64,000 nt of DNA from NCBI RefSeq assembly GCF_029223485.1, contig NZ_JARHTP010000005.1:248001-312000 (forward strand), read 5' to 3'. Made by a program: the position numbers and the translations under genes. The notes beneath the pieces are model-generated. The model searched no databases. It was not told where the DNA came from and saw only the letters and a list, made by a program, of their open reading frames with translations. Each line of letters opens with the position of its first letter. The first letter of the stretch is position 1. Origin of the DNA: Streptomyces coacervatus (GTDB taxonomy: Bacteria; Actinomycetota; Actinomycetes; Streptomycetales; Streptomycetaceae). Positions 53,430 to 61,392 of this stretch are shown one piece after another.

Positions 53430-54689
53430 ATGACCGCAGTCGCGATCCCCGGTTCCAAGTCCATCACCGCCCGCGCCCTCTTCCTGGCCGCGGCGGCCGA
53501 CGGTGTCACCACCCTCGTACGCCCGCTCCGCTCGGACGACACCGAGGGCTTCGCGGAGGGGCTGGTACGGCTCGGCTACCGAGTCGGCCGGACGCCGGAC
53601 GCGTGGCAGGTGGACGGCCGCCCGCAGGGACCTTCGGCGACCGAGGCGGACGTGTACTGCCGGGACGGCGCGACGACGGCCCGTTTTCTGCCGACGCTGG
53701 TGGCGGCCGGGCACGGTACGTACCGCTTCGACGCATCGCCGCAGATGAGGCGCCGCCCGCTGCTCCCGCTGACGCGCGCCCTGCGCGACCTGGGCGTGGA
53801 CCTGCGGCACGAGGAGGCGGAGGGCCACCACCCGCTGACGGTGCGGGCGGCGGGCGTCGAGGGCGGGGAGGTGGTCCTGGACGCGGGCCAGTCCTCGCAG
53901 TACCTGACGGCGTTGCTGCTGCTGGGCCCGCTGACGCGGACCGGGCTGCGGATCCGGGTCACCGACCTCGTCTCCGTCCCGTACGTGGAGATCACGATCG
54001 CGATGATGCGGGCGTTCGGGGTGGAGGTGGAGCGGGACGGCGATGTGTTCGTGGTGCCGCCGGGTGGCTACCGGGCCACGACCTACGCGATCGAGCCGGA
54101 CGCTTCCACGTCGAGCTACTTCTTCGCGGCGGCGGCGGTGACGCCGGGCGGCGAGGTGACGGTGCCGGGGCTGGGCGCGGGGGCGCTGCAGGGCGACCTC
54201 GGCTTTGTCGACGTACTGCGGAGGATGGGGGCGGAGGTGTCGGTGGGGCCGGATGCCACGACCGTCCGGGGCACGGGCGAACTCCGTGGCCTGACGGTCA
54301 ACATGCGGGACATCTCGGACACCATGCCGACGCTGGCGGCGATCGCGCCGTTCGCGTCCGGGCCGGTGCGGATCGAGGACGTGGCGAACACCCGGGTGAA
54401 GGAGTGCGACCGCCTGGAGGCCTGCGCGGAGAACCTGCGGCGGCTGGGGGTGGAGGTGTCGACGGGCCCGGACTGGATCGAGATCCGCCCGGGCGTGGCT
54501 TCTGGGAACGGGAACGGGAACGGGAACGCTGCGGAGATCAAGTCGTACGGCGACCACCGCATCGTGATGTCGTTCGCGGTCACCGGGCTGCGGGTGCTGG
54601 GCATTTCGTTCGACGACCCGGGGTGCGTACGGAAGACTTTCCCGGGTTTCCACGAGGCGTTCGCGGGGCTGCGGGGGCGGCTGCTGTAG
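53430..54689 (+). CDS. aroA: EPSP synthase-family protein (AroA paralogue)
   Basis: Homologue of 3-phosphoshikimate 1-carboxyvinyltransferase, 419 residues. The family sites are present: IPGSKSITARALFLAAAADG (N-terminal Ser/Lys), CRDGATTARFLPTLVAAG, GQSSQYLTALLL, the active-site Asp in VNMRDISDTMPTLAAIAPF, and SYGDHRIVMSFAV. Two variants stand out: Ala instead of Asn/Ser in ITARAL, and GATTARF for the usual GTAGTA(M/L)RF. It has no other shikimate gene nearby, and streptomycetes usually carry a second aroA, so this copy may be a paralogue with altered role. A hexanucleotide repeat lies near the 3' end. Confidence 0.8.
   Translation: MTAVAIPGSKSITARALFLAAAADGVTTLVRPLRSDDTEGFAEGLVRLGYRVGRTPDAWQVDGRPQGPSATEADVYCRDGATTARFLPTLVAAGHGTYRFDASPQMRRRPLLPLTRALRDLGVDLRHEEAEGHHPLTVRAAGVEGGEVVLDAGQSSQYLTALLLLGPLTRTGLRIRVTDLVSVPYVEITIAMMRAFGVEVERDGDVFVVPPGGYRATTYAIEPDASTSSYFFAAAAVTPGGEVTVPGLGAGALQGDLGFVDVLRRMGAEVSVGPDATTVRGTGELRGLTVNMRDISDTMPTLAAIAPFASGPVRIEDVANTRVKECDRLEACAENLRRLGVEVSTGPDWIEIRPGVASGNGNGNGNAAEIKSYGDHRIVMSFAVTGLRVLGISFDDPGCVRKTFPGFHEAFAGLRGRLL
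54504..54527 (+). repeat. In-frame (GGGAAC)x4 microsatellite in aroA
   Basis: Four exact GGGAAC units encode Gly-Asn repeats in a surface loop before AAEIKSYGDH. Unit-number change would be in frame. Confidence 0.9.
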
Positions 54690-54692
54690 GGG

Positions 54693-54900
54693 GTGCCGAG
54701 GGCTGATGAGGTCGGCGCGTACATCGACGCACAGCTCGCCCGCGCGGCAACGGGACGGCCGACGCCGTACGCCCAGGTGCCGGCCGCGACCGGACGGGCG
54801 GTTGCGGGACTCGGTGATCTTCTCGATCACGGCGGGGGAGTGGCCGGAGTGCCGGGGGCGGCTGGAGCAGCGCGTGGCGAGGTTCGCGGTCCCGAGGGCC
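54693..54900 (+). pseudogene. Remnant of a GNAT acetyltransferase gene
   Basis: Two pieces of one GNAT (RimJ/RimL-like) protein lie in different frames. The first, from 54693, reads ADEVGAYIDAQLARAATGRP and on to TPYAQVPAATGRAV, an N-terminal core. The second reads RPDGRLRDSVIFSITAGEWP and RGRLEQRVA, a C-terminal end. The middle hundred or so residues, with the acetyl-CoA loop, are missing, and the join lies near 54790-54805. An internal deletion with frameshift is the simplest reading. Non-functional. Confidence 0.6.
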
Positions 54901-54968
54901 ACTTCCGAACGTCGGAGTGCGGAGCCCGAAATTGCCCCGCACCCCGGTGTTCGGCAAGCATCGGGCGC

Positions 54969-55553
54969 ATGACCTCGCGCTTCCTCATCCTCCACGGCTG
55001 GCAGAACCACCGTCCCGAGGCCCACTGGCAGCACTGGCTCGCCGACCGCCTCACCGAGCTCGGCCACCACGTCACCTACCCCCAGCTCCCCGACCCCGAC
55101 GACCCGAGCCTCGAGGTCTGGCTGTCGGAACTGACCCGGCACCTGGACGGTCTGCGGGGCGAAGGCGAGCGTGTCGTCCTCGCCCACAGCGCCTCCGCCG
55201 TCCTCTGGCTGCACGCCGTGTCGCGCGGGCTGGTGAAGGACGGCGCCGTCGACCGGGTGCTGCTGGTCGCCCCGCCGTCCGCCTCCGTGCTCGTACGGCA
55301 TCCGGAGGTCGCCGAATTCGCCCCGCCCGCCCTCGACTTCACCCTCCCCGCAGCCACCCGTCTCGTCGCCGGAGACGACGACCAGTACTGCCCGGAAGGC
55401 GCGCGGGAGGTCTTCGGCGCCCCCCTCGGCATCCCCACCGACCTCCTCCCCGGCGCCGCCCACCTCGACCTGGACGCCGGCTACGGCTCCTGGCCCGCCG
55501 TACTGGAGTGGTGTCTGGACGAGGCGGCGACGATCACGGCTCGTCCGGCGTAG
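54969..55553 (+). CDS. RBBP9/YdeN-type alpha/beta hydrolase
   Basis: A 194-residue serine hydrolase of the RBBP9/YdeN family: oxyanion strand LILHGWQNHRPEAHWQHWLA, nucleophile in VVLAHSASAVLWLH, acid in AGDDDQYCP, and His in LPGAAHLDLDAGYGSWP. Substrates of this family are unknown. Longer in-frame starts upstream run through the acetyltransferase remnant and are rejected. Its 3' end overlaps the convergent MFS gene by 20 bases. Confidence 0.9.
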   Translation: MTSRFLILHGWQNHRPEAHWQHWLADRLTELGHHVTYPQLPDPDDPSLEVWLSELTRHLDGLRGEGERVVLAHSASAVLWLHAVSRGLVKDGAVDRVLLVAPPSASVLVRHPEVAEFAPPALDFTLPAATRLVAGDDDQYCPEGAREVFGAPLGIPTDLLPGAAHLDLDAGYGSWPAVLEWCLDEAATITARPA

Positions 55554-56793
55554 CGCCCGCGCCGTTCCGCAGTTCCGGGGTGCTCGCGCTCACGGACAGC
55601 ACCGCGAGCAGACACAGCAGACCCCCGGTGACCAGGGCCGTCGCCCCCGATGTCCAGCCGGCGACCAGACCGCCGCGCAGATTGCCGATGTTGGGCCCGG
55701 CCTGGCCGACGATCTGCTCGGCCGACGTCACCCGGCCCAGCAGCGAGTCGGGGGTGCGGGTCTGCACGATGGTGCTGCGCGCGACCACGGAGGCGTTGTC
55801 CGCGGCACCGGCCACGACCAGACAGGCCAGTCCGGCCCAGGGATCGGTCATCAGGCCGAACGCGGCCAGCGCGACACCCCACGTCCCGGCGCCCCACAGC
55901 ATCACCAGTCCGGGGCGGCCGAGTCGGGTGACCGCCCCGGAGAACACCGAGGACACGATGCCGCCGACGGAGATCGCGGAGAGGAACAGCCCCAGCGTGC
56001 GTGGGGTGCCGCCGAAGCGTTCCGCGTTGACCAGCGGGAACAGGCTGACCGGCATCGACAGGACGGTGGCGGCCAGGTCGGTGATCAGCGCACCGCGCAC
56101 CACCCGGTGCCCCGACAGGAAGCGCAGCCCGTCCAGGATGCCGTGCAGCCCGGCCCGCGACGGCTCGCCCTCGGGCGGCAGCGCGGGCAGCCCGAAGGCG
56201 CCGTAGAAGGCGATCACGAAGGTGAGTGCGTCCGCCAGGTAGCAGAAGCCGACGCCCGCCCAGCCGATCAGCAGACCGCCCAGGGCCGGCCCGACGAGCA
56301 TCATCGTCGTGAACGACATCATGTTGAGCGCCAGGCCGGCCGCCACCTGGTCCTTCGGCAGCAGCCGCGGTACGAACACGCCCGCCGCCGGACCGCCCAC
56401 CGCGCCGAAGCCCGACTGCGCGGCGACCAGCACCAGCACGACGGCCACCGGCACCCGGCCGGTGAAGCCCTGGAGCGCCAGCAGCAGTGAACAGGCCGCC
56501 TGGGCCACGGTGTTGAAGAGGAAGATACGGCGCCGGTCGCCCCGGTCCACCCACGCACCCGCGAGCAGCCCCACGACGACCGTCGGCAGCGCACCCGCCA
56601 GACCCACCGCGCCGGTCCACACGGTGCTGTGCGTGACGTCCCAGACCTGGTACATGACGGTCACCATCGTCATGAACGTGCCGAGCACGGACACGGTCCG
56701 CCCGATCAGCAGCCGCCGGAAGAGGGCCGACGTCCGCAGCGGCCGCACGTCGACGAACGTACGGCTGAGGGTCATGAGGGCATGACGGGACAC
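55534..56793 (-). CDS. MFS transporter
   Basis: A 419-residue major facilitator with 12 predicted membrane segments and the DHA3/EntS-type loop WVDRGDRRRIFLFNT after segment 2. Likely a drug or siderophore/macrolide-type efflux pump (MefA/EntS relatives). The GTG at 56793 and an ATG at 56775 are both possible starts; neither has a clear ribosome site. No regulator is adjacent. Confidence 0.87.
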   Translation of the reverse strand: MSRHALMTLSRTFVDVRPLRTSALFRRLLIGRTVSVLGTFMTMVTVMYQVWDVTHSTVWTGAVGLAGALPTVVVGLLAGAWVDRGDRRRIFLFNTVAQAACSLLLALQGFTGRVPVAVVLVLVAAQSGFGAVGGPAAGVFVPRLLPKDQVAAGLALNMMSFTTMMLVGPALGGLLIGWAGVGFCYLADALTFVIAFYGAFGLPALPPEGEPSRAGLHGILDGLRFLSGHRVVRGALITDLAATVLSMPVSLFPLVNAERFGGTPRTLGLFLSAISVGGIVSSVFSGAVTRLGRPGLVMLWGAGTWGVALAAFGLMTDPWAGLACLVVAGAADNASVVARSTIVQTRTPDSLLGRVTSAEQIVGQAGPNIGNLRGGLVAGWTSGATALVTGGLLCLLAVLSVSASTPELRNGAGATPDEP

Positions 56794-56903
56794 GGTGCGG
56801 GCTGCGGTGGCATGGCGGGACGCTATACGGCGGTCGGCGCTCCCGGCGACCGAATTACCGACTGTCCGTCGATTGTGATGCCGCCCCGGAGGGGCGCATC
56901 ACC

Positions 56904-56946
56904 AGGGGCGCGGGGAACTGCGCGACCAGCCACAACGGCCCCGCAG
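56904..56946. repeat. Repeat family B, inverted copy
   Basis: It matches the copy at 19541-19584 over about 42 bases (core GGGGCGCGGGGAACTGCGCG, then GACCAGCCACAnCGG). It lies downstream of the sugar-isomerase gene, on the same side and orientation as the copy after desE. Confidence 0.8.
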
Positions 56947-57006
56947 ACGCCAACGCCCCATCGCGCCCCGCGGCGCAGCCGCAGACCGGCACCCCCAAGC
57001 CGAGCG

Positions 57007-57807
57007 CTACGCGCACTCGTTGAGCAGCCGCCCCAAGTGCTCCCGCCCCGCCGCCAGCAGCTCCGGCAGCGGCGCAGCCTCCTCGTACCAGCGCTTCTCG
57101 TACTCCCAGCACAGCCAGCCGTCCCAGCCGTGCCGCGAGAGGACCTCCACGCACTCGGTGAGCGGCAGGACTCCGGCGCCGAGCGGCAGCGGGGTCGTGT
57201 CGTCGGCGGAGGCGATGTCCTTGACCTGGACGTAGCCGAGGTACGGGGAGAGCGCCGCGTACGACTCCGCGGGCTGTTCGCCGCCCAGCCAGGTGTGCAT
57301 GACGTCCCAGAGGGCGCCGACATGGCGGTGGCCGACGCGGCCGAGGATGCGGATCGCGTCGGCGGCCCTGCGGTGCGAGTCGTGGGTCTCCAGCAGGATG
57401 CGTACGCCGAGGTCGGCGGCGTACTCCGCGGCCGTGCCCAGCCGTCGCGCGGCCGTCGCGTCGGCGCGCTCGGTGCTCTGCTCGTGGCCGCCGCCGGGGA
57501 AGACCCGGATGTACGGGGCGCCGAGGTCGCGGGCGAGGCCCAGCAGGCTCCGGATCTCCTCGATGACGGGGCCGTCGTCCCCCGGTGCCGCCACCCGGGC
57601 GTACCCCGCGAGGCCCAGGATCTCGATGCCGCCCGCCTTGAACTCGGCGGCCACGTCTGCCCGCCCGGCGAGGTCGATGCCGGGGTGGACCGGCTCCTCC
57701 GGGTGTGCGCGCAGCTCGACACCGTGGTAGCCGTGGGTGGCCGCGAGCCGGATCACGTCCGGGATGGGCAGGCCGGGGACGCCGAGGGTGGAGAACGCCA
57801 GTCTCAT
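57007..57807 (-). CDS. Sugar phosphate isomerase/epimerase-like TIM barrel
   Basis: A 266-residue xylose-isomerase-like (AP endonuclease 2) TIM barrel. Metal-ligand candidates are ILLETHDSH, GALWDVMHTWLGG and YVQVKDI. The barrel begins AFSTLGVPGLPIPDVI. It is separate from the operon on the other side of the LacI gene but close to it, with the MarR-GNAT gene in between, and probably serves the same sugar pathway. Substrate unknown. Confidence 0.85.
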   Translation of the reverse strand: MRLAFSTLGVPGLPIPDVIRLAATHGYHGVELRAHPEEPVHPGIDLAGRADVAAEFKAGGIEILGLAGYARVAAPGDDGPVIEEIRSLLGLARDLGAPYIRVFPGGGHEQSTERADATAARRLGTAAEYAADLGVRILLETHDSHRRAADAIRILGRVGHRHVGALWDVMHTWLGGEQPAESYAALSPYLGYVQVKDIASADDTTPLPLGAGVLPLTECVEVLSRHGWDGWLCWEYEKRWYEEAAPLPELLAAGREHLGRLLNECA

Positions 57808-57817
57808 GTCCCTACTG

Positions 57818-58750
57818 TCACTCGGGGGTGCCGTGCAGGTCCAGGCGCCAGTCCTGGCCGTTCAGGTCCTTTCCGAAAGACCGGTGCGGTTTCTCACCGA
57901 CGAGCACGAAGCCGTGGCGCCGGTAGATGCGGCGGGCGGCGGTCAGCACGTCATTGGTCCACAGGACGAGGTCGCGGTAGCCGACACCGCGCGCGAAGTC
58001 GATGACGGCCGTGGTGAGCCGGTCGCCGATACCGAGCCCGCGCGCCTCCGGCTCGACCAGCAGCAGCCGCAGCCGGGCCGTGGCGGGCGCCTCGTCCCGT
58101 ACGCACATCACGCACCCCATGGGACGCCCGTCCAGCTCGGCGATCCACACCCGCTCCAGATGCGGATCGTGGTCCTCGGCGAAGTCGGCGACGATACGGG
58201 CCACCAGCCCCTCGTAGTCCGCGTTCCAGCCGAACTCGGACGCGTACAGGGCGGCGTTGCGTTGCACGATCCAGCCCAGGTCGCCCGGGCCGGGCTCGCG
58301 AAGGACGACGTCCTCGCGGCGGGGCGCGCGGCCGTCGGAGAGGATCTCGCGGACGGTGAGCATCGCCTCCGCGAGGCGCGGCCGGTCGGCGGAGGGCACG
58401 GTGGACAGCAGCGCGCCCACCGATTCGTTCGCACGCTCGGCGAGCAGGTCGGCGGTCTCGCGGCCGCGGGGCGTGAGCGAGACGCGGCGGCGGCGGGGAT
58501 CGCGGGCGGACGGCGTGCGCTCGATCAGGCCGTCCTCCTCGAACTTGTTCAGGATCCGGCTCAAGTACCCGGCGTCCAGGGAGAGTTCGGCCCGCAGGTC
58601 CGCCGCGTCCGTACGCGGGGAGTGCGCGAGTTCGTACAGGACGCGGGACTCGGTGAGGGTGTACGGGGCGTACAGCCGGCGGCTGTAGTCGAGGGCGCCG
58701 ATGACGTTCGTGTAGAAGCGGTTGAAGGTGCGGATGTCCTGGACGGTCAT
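57818..58750 (-). CDS. MarR-GNAT fusion (helix-turn-helix plus acetyltransferase)
   Basis: A 310-residue fusion. Residues about 1-145 form a MarR winged helix (LTESRVLYELAH, DAGYLSRILNKFEEDGLI, SARDPRRRRVSLTPRG); residues about 155-305 form a GNAT acetyltransferase with the acetyl-CoA loop LLVEPEARGLGIGDRLTTAVI. Such fusions are known but little studied. Ten bases separate it from the next gene downstream. A candidate autoregulatory site with TGACTCAG repeats lies 35 bases upstream. Confidence 0.9.
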   Translation of the reverse strand: MTVQDIRTFNRFYTNVIGALDYSRRLYAPYTLTESRVLYELAHSPRTDAADLRAELSLDAGYLSRILNKFEEDGLIERTPSARDPRRRRVSLTPRGRETADLLAERANESVGALLSTVPSADRPRLAEAMLTVREILSDGRAPRREDVVLREPGPGDLGWIVQRNAALYASEFGWNADYEGLVARIVADFAEDHDPHLERVWIAELDGRPMGCVMCVRDEAPATARLRLLLVEPEARGLGIGDRLTTAVIDFARGVGYRDLVLWTNDVLTAARRIYRRHGFVLVGEKPHRSFGKDLNGQDWRLDLHGTPE

Positions 58751-58784
58751 GAGTGTCGCCCCCCGGGTGGTCGACTCCGATACG

Positions 58785-58810
58785 TGACTCAGATATCTGA
58801 CTCAGTCAGA
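58785..58810. promoter_or_regulatory. Candidate MarR site upstream of the fusion gene
   Basis: TCTGACT-C-AGTCAGA (58796-58810) is an exact 7-base inverted repeat around one central base, and TGACTCAG recurs at 58785-58792 and 58798-58805. It lies in the short gap between the MarR-GNAT and LacI genes. Confidence 0.65.
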
Positions 58811-58863
58811 GATACCGTCGGGTTCGAGATTAGGACACCCGCACTCCCCGGGCTACCCCCCGG

Positions 58864-59907
58864 CTACCGAGGCACCCCCGACGACCCCCGAACCATCAGC
58901 TCCCCCCGAACCGTCGCCATCCCACCCGGCGGCGGCTCCTCCCGCCCCATGGCGATCCGCCCCGCCCGGGCCCCCGCCTCCGCGAGCGGCAACCGCACCG
59001 TCGTCAGCGCAGGCACCGCATCGACGCTGAACGGCAGATCGTCGAACCCGGCGACCGACACGTCCTCGGGAATCCGCAGCCCGGACTCCCGCAGCGCCGC
59101 ACACGCGCCCAGCGCGACGGAGTCGTTCGCCGCGACCACCGCCGTAAGAGAGGGATCCCGGCGGAGCAGCTCCAGCGTCGCCTCGTACCCGGACGTGCGG
59201 TCGTACCGCCCCCACACCGTCCACCGGGGATCCTCCTCGATCCCCGCCGCGGCCAGCGCCGCCCGGTGTCCCTCAAGACGGTGCCGCGTCGTCGTCCGCT
59301 CCTCCGGCCCCGCGATATAGCCCAGCCGCCGGTGTCCAAGGCCGATCAGGTGCTCGGTCAGCCGCTGCCCGCCCCCGCGGTTGTCGAAGGCCAGGGCGAT
59401 TGCCCCGGTGTCCGGCGACGGCGGCCGCCCGCACAGCACCACCCGCGTCCCCGCGTCCGTCAGCTTCCGCAGCTTCGAGGCAACCGCCGCCGCATGCGGC
59501 GCGTCCTCCATGGCGCCGCCGGTCAGTACGACCGCCGCCGCCCGCTGCCGCTGCAGGAGGGTCAGATACGTCAGCTCACGCTCCGGCGAACCCCCCGTGT
59601 TGCAGACGACCGCCAGCCGCTCACCGCCCGCCCGGCCACCGGGCCCTCCGATCTCCGCCTGGATCGCGCTCGCCATGATCCCGAAGAAGGGGTCGGCGAT
59701 GTCGTTGACGAGGATCCCGACCAGATCGGAAGTCGCCGCCGCCAGCGCGCTCGCCGGCCCGTTCAGCACATAGTCCAGCTCGTCGACCGCCTTCAGCACC
59801 CGCTCACGGGTGGAGGCGGCCACGGGGTAGTTCCCGTTCAGCACGCGCGACACCGTCGCGGGCGAGACCTGCGCGCGGGCCGCCACGTCCGCCAGGGTCA
59901 CCGTCAT
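58864..59907 (-). CDS. LacI-family regulator
   Basis: A 347-residue LacI/GalR repressor: helix-turn-helix TLADVAARAQVSPATVSRVL, hinge ALAAATSDLVGILVND, then the sugar-binding fold ending in VSVAGFDDLPFSVDAVPALTTVR. It is divergent from the Gfo/Idh-DUF993-TIM-barrel operon, with an AAGCGCTT-centred operator between, so it should repress that operon until its sugar inducer appears. GGAGG lies nine bases before the ATG. Confidence 0.9.
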   Translation of the reverse strand: MTVTLADVAARAQVSPATVSRVLNGNYPVAASTRERVLKAVDELDYVLNGPASALAAATSDLVGILVNDIADPFFGIMASAIQAEIGGPGGRAGGERLAVVCNTGGSPERELTYLTLLQRQRAAAVVLTGGAMEDAPHAAAVASKLRKLTDAGTRVVLCGRPPSPDTGAIALAFDNRGGGQRLTEHLIGLGHRRLGYIAGPEERTTTRHRLEGHRAALAAAGIEEDPRWTVWGRYDRTSGYEATLELLRRDPSLTAVVAANDSVALGACAALRESGLRIPEDVSVAGFDDLPFSVDAVPALTTVRLPLAEAGARAGRIAMGREEPPPGGMATVRGELMVRGSSGVPR

Positions 59908-59981
59908 TTCGTCGTCCTCCGGTCGCGCATATCGGCGCGCATCTCGTCGCGCATCTTTCGTACCTCGTTGTACGTCCGCAC
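59904..59981 (-). CDS. Possible 25-codon leader peptide of the LacI gene
   Basis: A short frame starting GTG at 59981, rich in Arg, Asp, Met and Lys (KMRDEMRADMRDRRTTK), ends in a TGA that overlaps the LacI ATG (ATGA). Three near-repeats of CGCGCAT make the sequence. Coupling by overlap is visible, but no ribosome site precedes the GTG, so this may be chance. Confidence 0.25.
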   Translation of the reverse strand: MRTYNEVRKMRDEMRADMRDRRTTK

Positions 59982-60141
59982 TTCGGCGTACGTCCTCGTA
60001 GACAGCCGCCCCGGGCCTCTGGTTCCGAGCACGTCGAGCAGACCTTACGGCCAGAACCCCCCACTGTTCGTCCCCTCGAACAACTCGAAGCGGTCACGGT
60101 CTTGTCCGGACCACTGGTCAGAGGCTAGCTTCTCCTTGTAT

Positions 60142-60155
60142 AGAAAGCGCTTGCT
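60142..60155. promoter_or_regulatory. LacI-type operator of the Gfo/Idh operon
   Basis: AGAAAGCGCTTGCT is a near-palindrome around AAGCGCTT, as in many LacI-family operators. It lies 80 bases before the dehydrogenase start in the 327-base divergent region; the rest of that region shows no gene apart from a doubtful leader. Confidence 0.65.
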
Positions 60156-60234
60156 GTGACGCTCATCAGTAGGGCCGACGCGGCGCACACCACCCGCGTA
60201 CAACGCTGAGTACGACGCCTGCGAAGGGAATGAC

Positions 60235-61392
60235 GTGACACGCAAGACGGTGCGTATCGCCATGAACGGCGTGACCGGGCGCATGGGCTACCGCCAGCAC
60301 CTGGTCCGCTCCATCCTGGCCATCCGCGAACAGGGCGGCCTCGACCTCGGCGACGGCACGGTGCTGTGGCCGGAGCCGGTCCTGGTCGGCCGCCGCGAGC
60401 ATGCGCTGCGCGCGCTCGCCGAGCAGCACGGCCTGGACCCGGAGAACATCTCGACCGACGTCGACGCGGTCCTCGCCGACCCGGCCGTCGACATCTACTT
60501 CGACGCCCAGGTGACCTCGGCCCGCGAGGAGGCGATCAAGAAGGCGATCGCGGCGGGCAAGCACATCTACACCGAGAAGCCGACGGCCACCGGTCTGGAA
60601 GGCGCACTGGAGCTGGCCCGCCTCGCGGGCGACGCGGGCATCAAGCACGGCGTCGTCCAGGACAAGCTCTTCCTCCCCGGCCTGCTCAAGCTCAAGCGCC
60701 TCATCGACGGCGGCTTCTTCGGCCGGATCCTGTCCATCCGCGGCGAGTTCGGCTACTGGGTCTTCGAGGGCGACTGGCAGACCGCCCAGCGCCCCTCCTG
60801 GAACTACCGTGCCGAGGACGGCGGCGGCATCGTCGTCGACATGTTCCCGCACTGGGAGTACGTCCTGCACGAGCTGTTCGGGCGGGTCAAGTCCGTGCAG
60901 GCTCTCACCGCCACCCACATCCCGCAGCGCTGGGACGAGAACGACAAGCCGTACGACGCCACCGCCGACGACGCCGCCTACGGCATCTTCGAGCTCGACG
61001 GCGGCGCGATCGCCCAGATCAACTCCAGCTGGGCCGTCCGCGTCAACCGCGACGAGCTGGTGGAGTTCCAGGTCGACGGGACGGATGGCTCGGCCGTCGC
61101 CGGCCTGCGCAACTGCCGTGTCCAGCACCGCAGCATGACCCCCAAGCCGGTCTGGAATCCCGACATCCCGGCCACCTACTCCTTCCGCGACCAGTGGCAG
61201 GAGATCCCGGACAACGAGGACTTCGACAACGGCTTCAAGGCCCAGTGGGAGCTGTTCCTCAAGCACGTCTACGCCGACGCCCCCTACCACTGGGACCTCC
61301 TCGCCGGCGCCCGCGGCGTCCAGCTCGCCGAGCTGGGCCTGAAGTCCTCGGCCGAGGGCCTCCGTATCGACGTACCGGAGATCTCGCTGTGA
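60235..61392 (+). CDS. Gfo/Idh/MocA-family oxidoreductase
   Basis: A 385-residue NAD(P)-dependent sugar or cyclitol dehydrogenase. N-terminal Rossmann fold (IAMNGVTGRMGYRQH), catalytic Lys in TEKPTATG (Glu114-Lys115-Pro116), and Asp202/His206 in VVDMFPHWEYV, which form the usual active site. GAAGGGA precedes the GTG. First gene of a three-gene operon with 4-base overlaps (GTGA). Family members oxidise sugars at C1 or C3, or inositols; the substrate is unknown. Confidence 0.9.
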   Translation: MTRKTVRIAMNGVTGRMGYRQHLVRSILAIREQGGLDLGDGTVLWPEPVLVGRREHALRALAEQHGLDPENISTDVDAVLADPAVDIYFDAQVTSAREEAIKKAIAAGKHIYTEKPTATGLEGALELARLAGDAGIKHGVVQDKLFLPGLLKLKRLIDGGFFGRILSIRGEFGYWVFEGDWQTAQRPSWNYRAEDGGGIVVDMFPHWEYVLHELFGRVKSVQALTATHIPQRWDENDKPYDATADDAAYGIFELDGGAIAQINSSWAVRVNRDELVEFQVDGTDGSAVAGLRNCRVQHRSMTPKPVWNPDIPATYSFRDQWQEIPDNEDFDNGFKAQWELFLKHVYADAPYHWDLLAGARGVQLAELGLKSSAEGLRIDVPEISL

